Shown here: positions 37,416 through 48,000 of the stretch, piece by piece
How positions within the stretch are numbered: position 1 is the stretch's first letter
How the letters are laid out: the number at the start of each line of letters is the position of its first letter
Source: Holothuria scabra
Lineage: Eukaryota > Echinodermata > Holothuroidea > Aspidochirotida > Holothuriidae
Assembly: GCA_037179385.1 (NCBI GenBank)
Contig: CM074195.1
Location: 31,080,222 to 31,144,221, forward strand
Direction: 5' to 3'
Length of the DNA: 64,000 bases
The notes under the pieces: model-generated
Told to the model about the DNA's origin: nothing
Seen by the model: only the letters and a program-made list of their open reading frames with translations
Database searches by the model: none
Program-made: the position numbers and the translations under genes

Positions 37416-38028
37416 GGGGTGTCTAGAAAAGTAAGACCTACAGTAGAAACGTAAGACCTAAGACCTAGAAACATAAGACCCTCAAAGATAGTGTAATGGG
37501 TGCATGACTTTTCATCAGGGTCTTACTTTTCTAGACACCTGTGTGGGTGTCTAGAAAAGTAAGACCCTGATGAAAAATGACCAGCATCCAGTTTTTGGTG
37601 TATTTTTGCATTAATCTTAGTCTGAAAATGTATTGCAGTATCTTGGAGGTCTTCCTAACAGCGGCATTACGAATTTTTCTCCGGGTCTAAGTACTTTTCT
37701 AGACACCCACACAGGTGTCTAGAAAAGTATTCAGACTCCGATGAAAAAACAACCACATCCAGTTTTTAGTTCATTTTCACATTAATCATTTTCTGAAATA
37801 CTGTACCGTATGTATTACAGCATTCTGGAGGGTTCCTGAGAACGGCTTTATCAATTTTTCTCCAGGTCTTACTTACCTAGACACCCCACACAGGTGTCTA
37901 GAAAAGTAAGACCCTGATTAAAAATCATGCACCCATTACAGTATCTTTGCGGGTCTTATATGTTTCTAGGTCTAATGTTTCTAGGTCTTAGGTCTTATGT
38001 TTCTAGGTCTTACTTTTCTAGACAACCT
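37416..38028. mobile_element. Fold-back DNA transposon with nested palindromes
   Basis: Ends GGGGTGTCTAGAAAAGTAAG and CTTACTTTTCTAGACAACCT are inverted copies; each arm is about 130 bp, and the same motif recurs inverted inside (near 37527-37563, 37694-37728, 37874-37912). Flanks gttttctga and gttttcttga look like a target duplication of 8-9 bp. No coding capacity. Confidence 0.75.
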
Positions 38029-38211
38029 GTTTTCTTGAGTCAAAAATGTGGTGGCACTCTACCTAGACTGGCATTCCTTATTCTGTTAATCTGTTACCAT
38101 GGAATTGTCACACCAAAGTAAACATAACATTGATCACTATGATCAGTGGGATTTGGGATGAGAGCTTATGTCCCACAGAGAGCTACAAAATGTCCCATTT
38201 GGACAGGCTTG

Positions 38212-38835
38212 ATTTAAGAAAGGGTAGGCTAAATAATTAACTTTAGTGTACCTGAGATCAAAAAAATCAAAAATATATATTAAAGAACACTTTAAATGAA
38301 TTCTAACAGTCCAACTCCCATCTTCATAGGACATTCCTGAACTGAGATATAAAATGTTGAACTTAATTCACTTAAAACAAATTGGTCCATTGCACAATAA
38401 ATTGTGACTTTCTTGTTGTACAACTCACATTACATGCTTTGTTTTCCTTTAAAAATTAAACATGCTTTCATGACCTTGAACACTTCCTGTTTGCTTGCAT
38501 ACCATGTTGAACAGAGAAGGCTTTATTAATTACATCACCTCATATGAGCAAGAGTGCTATCACACCTTGGCACAAGGTGCAGTAACTTTCAGAAAAAAAA
38601 AGAAATACAAAGATTATTATTTGAGTGGTACAAGAAGACATCACAAATTATTGCACAATGTACCATTTCAAGAAGAGTAAATAAACTTCACCATTTTATA
38701 CAGTATCTCAGCTCAGGAATGTCCTATGAAGATGGGAGTTGAACTGCTAGAATTCACTTTTTACGCCCCTTAATGAATATTTTTTAATTTTTTGACTTGA
38801 GGTACACTTTATTAAGAATGTAGGCTAATGTTTAT
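38212..38835. mobile_element. Long imperfect inverted repeat (fold-back element)
   Basis: Left arm 38212-38430 (tgtacctgag, ccaactcccatcttcatagg, cattgcacaataa) is matched inversely by right arm 38620-38835 (ttattgcacaatg, cctatgaagatgggagttga, cttgaggtaca). The loop is about 190 bp. Confidence 0.75.
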
Positions 38836-39253
38836 CTTAATTATGCTGCATCCTTGTGATCAGGGTTCCAGGTAGGCCTATTTCACAATTTCCTATTTTT
38901 TTGCACTGCCCATGCACAGGAAACAAATTACATGCACATGTTCCTGCACAATATTTAATGAGCAAGAATGGTTATAATTTAGTATGTTAATTAAGTCTGT
39001 CACTGTGTACAAAATGTATACAGTACTCGGACATATCGCACAACACATACTACAGTAATTGGCCCACTCGTGGTAAAAAGATGATACATCTAGCCTACTT
39101 CTGGTGTTACCAGGGCTCTCAATGTTAAGTTTAAAAAAGGGCCTGGACCCAAGAACAGTTGACAGCTACTTCATTACACAATCAGGCCTAGCCTAGGCTA
39201 CAATCTTGGACAAAACTCCTTGGGACACCCTAGCCCTTGAACAGGACCCAGCA

Positions 39254-39496
39254 TTACATTCCTATGCTATACGCTTCATTTCTGGGCCCTTGCCCAGTAA
39301 ACACAAAAACACAGCTCATTTGCCTACTCACGCGTGAGTAGGCATCCCTCACGTCCCCAAAAAGATACCTTTTCTCACCAAACTTTCCACAGATGATCTT
39401 TGTCTTCACATTCACCTTCCACACAAGTCTGTTAACGAAATTAGACCTTTCAAAGGGAAATTTTGGCTGGATAATTCTGCGAGTAACGTTAAGCAT
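39254..39496 (-). CDS. Open frame, possible first exon of an unknown gene
   Basis: The frame starts MLNVTRRIIQPKFPFERSN and is basic and hydrophobic, like a mitochondrial leader or an ordinary N-terminus. Donor-like gtgaga follows GGAAAGTTTG, which would end the coding part after IICGKFG. No downstream exon could be identified and no family recognised. It may instead be chance. Confidence 0.22.
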   Translation of the reverse strand: MLNVTRRIIQPKFPFERSNFVNRLVWKVNVKTKIICGKFGEKRYLFGDVRDAYSRVSRQMSCVFVFTGQGPRNEAYSIGM

Positions 39497-39499
39497 GTG

Positions 39500-39800
39500 C
39501 AGAGTAATTTTTCAGTTGAAGAAGTCAGTGTTTGTCATGTGACCTCATATAAAACGGGGCAACCTATGCAGTGACTGTACAATTTCATAATGTACAGAGA
39601 GCTTACTATATGACGTACAAGTATTGACTAGCCGCGCTTACTAATTGGTCTTCGATATCTTGACGAGCGGAAGTCCTTCCCATCATGCAACACAGTAGCA
39701 GACGATCAAGCTGTCAAGATGTAGATGTTACTGCGAAGGATGGCGCCACATTTTTCCTGCTTTTGCTATGAATTCGCTGGTATTAAACATTCCACAAGGT
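39500..39800. promoter_or_regulatory. Possible bidirectional promoter between two ATG-bearing exons
   Basis: CpG-containing stretch with an ETS-like GCGGAAGT near 39667 and a YY1-like GGATGGCGCC near 39738. To the left, on the minus strand, an ORF opens at 39496; to the right, on the plus strand, ATG 39769 gives MNSLVLNIPQ and then a donor-like gtataa. It may be the transcription start of HPS3 (non-coding first exon) or of unidentified genes. Confidence 0.35.
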
Positions 39801-40049
39801 ATAAATGGTATTTAAGAATGCTCAAAATCATTATGTTACAGTAACTCAAATTTGTTCCATGAACCATACCATCGTAATTAGAGCTCAGTTTGTTGTTTTG
39901 GCTTAAAACGACGTTACCTTTGTACATGTAGGCCAGTGACCATAGTAAGGAGTGACTACAAGGAGCGGATTATACGGTCTCGTTCAGTGACTAGGACACC
40001 CCCGCTCCCCTATGCAATGTTGACCACAGTTAGCCTATTCACGGCATAG

Positions 40050-40234
40050 CAGGGAATAATTTAGTGTTCAAATTTTGCATAGCAATTTTGCTGTTTCAGG
40101 GCTCTTCGATCACAAAATCACTAACAACCCATACGTTTAATGTAAAAAATCTGCTACACAATTTTGTTTTTGTATAGCAATTTGTCAATTTTGTGTAGCA
40201 AAATGCGATGCGATACCAGATAAATTATTCCCTG
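40050..40234. mobile_element. 185-bp MITE, CAGGGAATAATTTA family
   Basis: CAGGGAATAATTTAG ... TAAATTATTCCCTG, flanked by CATAG on both sides (40045-40049 and 40235-40239). Shares gcgatgcgatacc near its right end with the 1.26-kb element at 11267. Confidence 0.85.
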
Positions 40235-40529
40235 CATAGTCATTCTTTTAGCACAACATTGAAAGGGGGAGGGGGATTCATGTAAGTCTTTGTCCTGAAA
40301 TTCAAGAATATTATGGCAAAGTGTCCAAACAGATTTGTCCAAGATTGTTGGCCTAGGTCTGGGGTCTATCCAGGGCTGGCCTAGCTACAGAGTACAGACC
40401 TTACCCATATTAGAGACCCCAGCTTCATTAAACTTGTACAGGCGCCCACGGCACGCAATGTTATTCCTATTTCTACAGAAAAACGAAATCAATTTCTTAT
40501 TTAGATACAGTTATTCTTATTTTGATAGG

Positions 40530-40640
40530 CCTACATAGGCATAGGCCTAGGCTAGCCTAGGATTAGGCCTAGGTAATTATTCTTATTTAGGCCTAGCCTA
40601 GGCTAGGTACACTCAGTACAAGAATCAGATCAACGAGAAA
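40530..40640. repeat. AGGCCT/CCTAGG-rich cluster
   Basis: Dense overlapping palindromes (ataggcctaggctagcctag, taggcctagcctaggctagg). Smaller clusters occur near 1600, 42150, 58845 and 59480. Characteristic of this genome; function unknown. Confidence 0.6.
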
Positions 40641-41379
40641 CTCGACTAAGTTAGGCCTAACGTTAGCGACTATAGCGTAACGCTAGTTCCTTGAAGGTTG
40701 AAACACAGATTTGAACCATGTAAAAACCATAAAAAAAATAACTCGCTGAAAATGCACACATACATTGCAGGCTTCATCTATCAATTTATCACTCTGAATT
40801 AGACATTTTATGGTAAAGAAGAGTCACATTTCGTCCCCTCACAAACTTCCCTGGGACCAGGAAGGTGTAACGTTAGTAAGTAAGTAGTACTTGGAGGATT
40901 AAAGGAATATTCCGGTGACAACTTAATATACCGTTATATACGGTATTAACTGTCGGTCTTTCCGTTCATCCCAACTATTTTGCATGTAGACGCTTCCTTA
41001 TGGGCAAAACCAAGCTTTGAAAAATGTTAGTCAGTTCGAGCCTAATCGCATTTTGGCGATTCTGGTACACAAATTATGACGTAGAACCGGCAAATGCCTT
41101 TAAGCCCTTTTGGCGTTCCAATAACGAAAACGAAGTCTGTAAAACAAAATCGCGTAGCAGTCCAGTACACACATACAGCATGCAGTGCATGTACACAGTA
41201 CAGTGTGGACGTACAGCTAAAGTGTATACACTGGAACACCCTACAACAACATTGCTTCATTGAGTTAATGATCATTTTGCATACGGTTCATATATTTCGG
41301 AAAGAAATCAAGGAACTTTTGCAGGGTTTCTGTAGTGCAGTCGCTTCCACCTAACCAAAAGTCAGTTGACGAGCAAGAA

Positions 41380-41768
41380 ATGGCCGGATATGCAGGACAG
41401 TTTGAAGGACCTCATGGTTACGACTTCGAACCGTGTATGTCGGAGGAACAGTACAATCAGATGATGGCTACCTCCAAAGATAGCACCGAACAGGCTGCCG
41501 GTTCCAGTGACGATGAGCCAGAGGTTGGAGCCGAAAGGAGGGGAAACTCCGACTGGTGTCAGTGTGGTTTGTGCCATGCAATGGAAACGAGGGTCGAGAG
41601 TATTTGCTGCACTGAAATAGGGAGACTGGGTGACAAGGTGATGGGAAGCTGCATAACCCTTCATCAGAACTTTGACAGCGTATGCCTGAATGAAGATGTA
41701 CTGTCGGCAACATGGGATTTGGTTCAGCACACAAAGGGCAACCGGCCATCGAGAAACTTGCAAAATAG
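41380..41768 (+). CDS. P2RX7_C domain protein exon 1
   Basis: 389 nt, residues 1-129 plus two bases of Arg130. It carries the acidic leader and the zinc-cluster cysteines (60, 62, 65, 76, 77, 91, 102). Reading through the donor gives an artefactual hydrophobic tail rich in Phe, Tyr and Trp. Confidence 0.85.
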
Positions 41769-43354
41769 GTTGGTAAATATGACGATAATGCAGCAGAAAA
41801 GTTGCAGTCTCTTTTATTGGGTCGATGAGTTGGCTTTCTTTTATTGGTTTTTCATGCAAGCGATTTTCGTAGAACTGATGCAAATAGTATAGCCTAGCTT
41901 ACTACGGTTACAATTTACAGGTACAACACAGTACTGTTTGTACGGCATACACTAACGTTACAGCTTTCGATCATATTCGGCCCCAAACCAACTCGGGATC
42001 CAGTCAAGTAGCTCCCAAGCCAACTAGGGCCCAAACTGAATTCATGCGTACTTCTCTTTGTGCATATTTGACATTCATTTGTAGCAATTCGAGTTTATTG
42101 CGGGGAACTTTAAAGTAAGATTTTAATCGACAGAAATTATTTTAGGCCTAGCCTACAGTAGCAATAGACTCTAGCCTAGGCTAATTGATAAAATGAGGAC
42201 ATAACGCAAGAGTCAAAGAAAATTTACCTCGCCAATCTGAGGCAGCCAAGGCATGCTAGACTAGTACAGAATGATCACACAACCACATAAAAAGCAGACT
42301 TAGCAGTGAATCAAAGTCCAAAGTGACCTTCAGGGAATAACGTAAATTAGTATTCAAATTTTGCATAGCAGTTCTGTGAACTTCTTCCTTTGGCCTAGTA
42401 TAAAATGTCTGAAAAATGTATAGTTATGCACACAAAAAAGCTACACATTTTTGCTTTTGCATAGCAGTTTGGCCAGCTTGTGTAGCCAACTGAGGTCCAA
42501 TACTTGATAAATTAGACCCTAACCTTCAATCCTCCAATAAAATCTGTATCTTCTGTTTCCCTTGACCAAAAGATAATTGCATATATATTTATATAAAAAC
42601 GAATTTTTCTCCATACCATTTAGATGTCTGAAATTTGCTACCAAAAAACACTTCTCATCTGATAGGACTGAGTAGGCTTGGGACTAAGTTGCCTTGGAAT
42701 AGAGTTGGCTGGAATTTGTCTAGGACCAAGCTGGCCTATAACATCTCATTCAAAAAGCAGGATTTTCATTGTATTGATGGTAATAGACATTTTCATAGTT
42801 CCTATATTCTGCTGAATAACCACTGGCAGGTCTAATGTACAGTATAGGCTGTGCATTAACACCTAGCTCTGCCTTTTGCATAGACAATAAATTACACGGC
42901 TGCTGTAACATAACCAGACTGGCTGGATCACACAGTTTGTACAGCAGGCACCTGGACATGATCCACAGTAACATTATCATTCAGTCTTCATGAGTCTTCT
43001 TGAGACCTGTTTTCATGCATGTATATATGTAAAATGTCACTTTAAAAAATTGCAAGCATCGGCCGCATCACCAATGGAACAGCTAGGCACAAATGTTGGA
43101 CCACTTGCAAATCAGATTAATTTAGGCTCCAACCTAACTGTTTTTCATGTTTTTTTCTTACACACAGGCAATACAGATTCATCGCCTACAAAATGTTTAC
43201 TCTGTGGGGACACGGGCACTTGGGGAAAGGAAACAGGACACCAATACCATCCTGCGTTGTATACCAGATACGTCTAAAGTTTCCGGAGCCTGATGGTACC
43301 TACACAGGATTTTCATATGTTGATGAGCTCCTAGCTGCTGCCATGCCTGTGTGA
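41380..43354 (+). CDS. Free-standing P2X7 C-terminal (P2RX7_C) domain protein
   Basis: Two exons, 41380-41768 and 43168-43354 (donor AG|gttggt, acceptor acacacag), make a complete 191-residue protein with ATG and TGA. After an acidic N-terminal 58 residues comes WCQCGLC (Cys60, 62, 65), a CC pair (76, 77), Cys91, Cys102, then QYRFIAYKMFTLWG, IPSCVVYQIR (Cys159) and DGTYTGF. This order of cysteines and motifs is that of the cytoplasmic ballast domain of P2X7 receptors, which in the solved mammalian receptor binds zinc and guanine nucleotide. There are no transmembrane segments or ATP-binding ectodomain, so it is not a receptor; it is probably soluble. Splice phase (AG + G = Arg130) and motif continuity confirm the intron, which holds a MITE at 42331. 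GTG at 41335 is in frame upstream, but ATG 41380 is the natural start. Confidence 0.85.
42331..42521. mobile_element. 191-bp MITE, CAGGGAATAATTTA family, older copy
   Basis: CAGGGAATAACGTAAATTAG ... GATAAATTAGACCCTA, flanked by ACCTT (42326-42330 and 42522-42526). Lies in the intron of the P2RX7_C gene. Confidence 0.75.
43168..43354 (+). CDS. P2RX7_C domain protein exon 2
   Basis: 187 nt, residues 130-191 and the TGA. The acceptor follows a T-rich tract. It encodes GHLGKGNRTPIPSCVVYQIR and FPEPDGTYTGF, the conserved end of the P2RX7 C-terminal domain. Confidence 0.85.
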
Positions 43355-43397
43355 ACATTTTTTGGCTTAACCCATGAGGTGTGGGTAGAGCTCATGT

Positions 43398-43666
43398 TAT
43401 AGGGTCATTCCATGTCAAATCACCTAATTTTTGAGAAAGTTGTTGCTCGACTGACTCAAAAAATTTCCAAAATATTTGTATGTGTAGACAGTGATGAAAA
43501 AAGGATATCCTGAAAATTTTAGCGAAATTTCTCAAATTTTGACAGAATTAAAATTTGTTGAAATTTTGCAAATCAGTGGCAAAATGGCATTTCGGCTTTT
43601 TTGTCAATTTCACGGACCAATTTCTCAGCAACAGCCTCCGGTGATTTGACATGGAATGATCCTATA
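43398..43666. mobile_element. 269-bp MITE with 27-bp terminal inverted repeats
   Basis: TATAGGGTCATTCCATGTCA... and ...TGACATGGAATGATCCTATA are inverse copies with a single mismatch. It begins about 45 bp after the P2RX7_C stop codon, so it may lie in the 3' UTR. Confidence 0.85.
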
Positions 43667-43687
43667 CCCTAGAGGGGGATAGTACAG

Positions 43688-44858
43688 TATGACTATCACA
43701 GTTGTGATACTCAGTTGGTGTCTGTTATAAATGAGTGGGCTCCAGCCTTGGATAAAAACAAACAGGTCGACATCGTTATTTTAGATTTCAAGAAGGCCTT
43801 CGACACTGTCCCCCACAAACTCCTTAAGACGAAGTTATATTCTTTAGGGGTCTCTAGACAAATCATCAATTGGGTGGTGAACTTCCTTTCTGATCGCTCG
43901 CAATCTGTTGTTGTAAATGGTACAAAATCTGCTCCTGCTCCAGTTCTTTCTGGTGTTCCTCAGGGGTCTGTTCTAGGTCCAGTTCTCTTTCTGTTTTATG
44001 TAAGTGATATTGTTGAAGCTGCTTCTCCTGAAGTTAGGTTGTTCGCTGATGATTGTGTTTGTTAGAGCCATTGAAGATCAAAGTGAGTGCAGTGTTCTAC
44101 TGAGAGACATTACTCACCTGGGCCAATGGGCAAAAACCTGGGGCATGAGATTTCATCTGGCAAAGTGCAGTGTTATGTCTGTTACAAGGAAACATCACCC
44201 CAGAATTTTTATGTACACTCTCCATGGTGCTAATCTGAAGAGGGTGGACTCTATTAAGTATTTGGGGGTGACCATTACTAAGAATCTCAATTGGAGCAAG
44301 CACATACAGTCTATTTGTAATAAAGGAAATAAGGTCCTTGGTCTACTACGGGGGAACCTTTCTTTTTGTTCAAGGAATAAACTGGCAGCTTATAAAGGTT
44401 TGATAAGACCTTCATCAGAGTATGCTTGTTCCATTTGGGATCCAAATCAGGTTTCACTTCAAGATAAATTAGAGGTAGTACAAAGAAGGTCTGCTCGGTT
44501 TATAGTACAACTTCAGTGATGTGGGATCAATGACTGCCCTTTTGAAAGATCTCAGGTCTTCGCATGCTTTGTGATTGCCACAGGCATTGTATGCTTCAAA
44601 TCTTTGCCAAAGGTACCTACGGCTAAGTCAATATCCCTCCGTCTGCCCTTTGTAAACCCACCCCGTATTACTCGTAATATGCATGCTTTGCACTACTGTC
44701 CCCCTCTGCTAGGACAAATTGTTTTAAATAGTTTTATCCATAAGACTATTTGGGATTGGAATGATCTTCCCAGAAGTCTCATTGAGGGGGTCATTAGTCA
44801 CCCTAAGTCCGCAGAATTTATTACCAATTCTCTTAGGGCATGTCCGACCTCACAGTGA
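43688..44858 (+). pseudogene. Non-LTR retrotransposon reverse transcriptase, 5'-truncated and broken
   Basis: Plus-strand remnant of a CR1/L2/jockey-type reverse transcriptase. It starts inside the domain (INEWAPALDKNKQ), then ILDFKKAFDTVPH, SGVPQGSVLGP and the active-site LFADDCV. A one-base frameshift follows at about 44062, after which the other frame carries IKYLGVTITKNLNWSKHI and LRGNLSFCSR. A further break near 44519 precedes the tail (WDWNDLPRSLIEG). It is a dead copy without endonuclease or 5' region. Confidence 0.9.
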
Positions 44859-44904
44859 ATACGTGGTGTACTATTGTCCTTAACAAGATGTCTCACCATA
44901 TTTT

Positions 44905-45085
44905 GAAAGAAGAGGAGAAAATGTCTGTCTCTCTTTTCAAAAGGTTTCAGCTTGTGTAATTGCCCGTGGATTTTTTGAAATTTGTTGTGCAGGTGTCATA
45001 TTATTGATGGCAATACATTTCCTTCCAGGCTACATGATAAAACCAAAGAGAAGTGGTAATTTATGGCCATTTTCATAATTTTTCA
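44905..45085 (+). repeat. Dispersed repeat, copy 2
   Basis: Second copy of the repeat at 4450-4715; it follows directly on the reverse-transcriptase remnant, so it may be the 3' tail of the same retrotransposon family. Confidence 0.6.
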
Positions 45086-45099
45086 TGGTCTATTAGCTG

Positions 45100-48000
45100 A
45101 AATGAACAGCCTCAAGGCCAAAGCCTTCATGAGACAAGCTCCCAGTAACATTGTTTTGACTGCTAGTCTTGGGAGTAGTTGCTAGCTAGTGCCCAAGTGT
45201 CCGCTGTGTACAAACCATAATGTCCTTCATCTTATTTCTTATCCTTCAGTAATTTTAGTACCTATTACACAGCTCTACTTGCTGTGTGAGGACATTGCAT
45301 ACAGTGGGGTCATTGTTCATCCATAGAGTTGCTATTTGGCTCAAACCACAGGATTTTTTCCCTGGTCTGGGAGTGGTAGTAGAAAGAGAAGGGGAGTAAT
45401 TTCAGTTTTAATGTACACAAATCAGCACTTCTTGTCAGCATTCATTACAGGATATTAGCCTTTAAGGAGATCTGTCATGGCTACCAGTTTTTAGGGAAAA
45501 ACTGCGGTCCCCAATTATAGTACCTGACCACTGGTTCATTACTCCAGTTAGCTGCTTCAATGAGCAGCAGGTTTCTGGTACAAAAGAAGCCCAACAACTT
45601 TGGGGTTCAAATAACAACTTACTTACAATAAATCCTGAAATAAGTGCTGGCAAAAAGGGAATCAAATTACTTAAAGTGCTCTGAAAGGCTACATCCCCTT
45701 TCAGCTTATTGTGAGATAAAGTGCTATCAAATGACAACCTTCATGGTCATTTTCAAATGCCTAAATGGGCATATAATTAGTACTGAGAACAGTTCCTGAC
45801 GAGGGTATTTTTTTTCCAACATGTTTGAACTTCGAATGGATCGTGTATTAAATTTTCATCCAATACTTCGTTGTTTTTTTTTTGTACAAATTTCATGGGG
45901 GAGAGAGTGGAGGGAGGGAGAGGAAGGGGAAGGGAGACAGGGATTGAGGAGGAAGGAAAGACATTTGGTATCTTCTTCCCCGACTGGTTATGCCACTGTC
46001 CTACACAAACTGGTCACATTTATAATGCACTATGACTTAAGTTTCTGATCCCTGCCCTTATAGGCAGTGTTATACAAATGGACCAACTAGCTTTTGAGAT
46101 TTATCCATGACATGGTCCAACTGTTAGGTTAACAGAGTCTTGCTATGTTTACCATGGTTGTGTTCAAAATGAATTAAATAGGGTATGTATTGAGTGTGGA
46201 TCATGATTGTGTTTAAGATGAACATGTATCGTCAGAAGGGTTGAGTGTCAGTAGCTATGCTACTCTTGTTTTTTTCTTTTTTTGTGAGACAGAAATTAGC
46301 TTTGTACATTCTTTTGAAATATAATTGAAATGGTAAAGAAAAAAAAGGAAAGTCTTTCCATGTTTGACATCCGTTGTCTGAGAAAACTACATTGGTATCA
46401 ATTGCACCAAAAAGTTTAAAAAGTTGGTGGGGATTCATCACTGTGCAACCTGAATCCATATTGATGCTGCACTGGGCCAAAGGCACAAGTGTGTTCAGGT
46501 GGACAATGGCTCGCTTCAAAGCCCATGTTAGGTGTGAGTCAAGTGTTGGAGGCCTCGGCATTGTGAGGTCTGAGGTAAGACCATGTCAGAGGATCAAGGG
46601 GGCCCAGATCCCACATGCTCTGATCCTTAAATAATAACAAAAGAAAGGAAGGCGAGAGGAATTTCCAAGCCAAGGGAAGTACGGTTTCCCACAATCTGGG
46701 AGGTATTTTTCCGCCATCATTTTCTGGGTTCGCTGCGTACCGACCGATGGCACTACTCTCAGATACTTTTAAGATGGTTCCTTATGGGAAAGATTGTTAA
46801 CCCCCCCCCCCACCCATGCAAAAAAATCATGGATTCACACCTGGGCCTCGGTCTCAGCTCGTAACTCCAGTCTCATTACTGCCAGTTTTTAAGAAGGTCC
46901 CTTCAATAATAGGTTGGAAGTTCATATTGTCTCAAGGAAGGTATTTGTAACTCACATAGCTTCATGAAGGTATCATAGGGCATGCTCTTATAAGGTTTCA
47001 AAAGAAGATGCTTACCACAGAACAAGATAAAGGTAACTAACTGCTCTAAAGTGCACTCCACTGTCGGTGTAGATGGCTTCAGCATTGGATTACATGGCCT
47101 CGGGAGTTGAGGCCTAGACTGCAATGCTGGAATAGGTGATGGATTTAAAATGCTACCTACTGATAAGTTTCAACCACCCCTGAACAATATCCTCTTCTTT
47201 AGGAAGGTGCCATGACAATGACAGGTTATTTTTTTTATTCCAAAGGGAATAAAAGGGAGGGGTTACTTAGTTATGCAAGTTCCATACATCACCTCAAAAA
47301 TAGCTAATTATTCAGTGAGAAGCCATGATACTGACAAGTCAACTGTTCACTCAAAAATGAAAGGGGGTGGGGGTGGGCAATCTGTACCTTAACCACCCTT
47401 GGTTGAAACTTGTGTGCAAAAATATGTCAGTCCATTCCCTTATTATTGAAGTTAGTTTGAAACATGTAAATTAAATGGAGATGTTATTTACAGGCCATGC
47501 TAACACACCCTGAAGGCAAAGGTATTTGATTAGTGGATCCCCAGCTGAAAGTACTTTTACAAACTTCGAGTGAATGGCATTTAAAATGTACCCTCTTCCT
47601 TATAACTACTTATTAGTTCCCTCCTCTTGCCGATGGACCACTTTCCAGCTTTTCATATTGTATCTATTATAACTATTTGGTCAATCACGAAGCTTCGCAC
47701 ACCTTGCAAACATGTTTCACCGACTGGAGTTCCAGATGTACATGGCAAGGATTCTGACTCTGGAGCACTGTGGTTTATGTATGGCTCTAGCACTTACTTC
47801 AAATGGAAATTGGCTGATTGTGGATTGTAAACAAGCCATGACTATTTACCTTTCCATCATGTTACTGGAATAAGTCTTTTCTCATCAAAATCCCGGTGAC
47901 ATAGATAGTCGATGACCCAACTCAAATCAACACTGTCAGACAGTACTTGCTGTTTACAACCTAGGGTGACTTGTTTCAATTAAATATCATTCATTGTGAA

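Noticed and set aside
41362..41883. 173-codon minus-strand ORF
   Set aside because: Antisense shadow of P2RX7_C exon 1, whose plus-strand frame has the conserved cysteines and a correct splice phase.
41380..43354. A true P2X ion channel gene
   Set aside because: No transmembrane helices or ATP-binding ectodomain; only the C-terminal domain is present, with its own ATG and stop.
43688..44858. Active retrotransposon
   Set aside because: 5' truncated, frameshifted after the FADD box and broken again near 44519.
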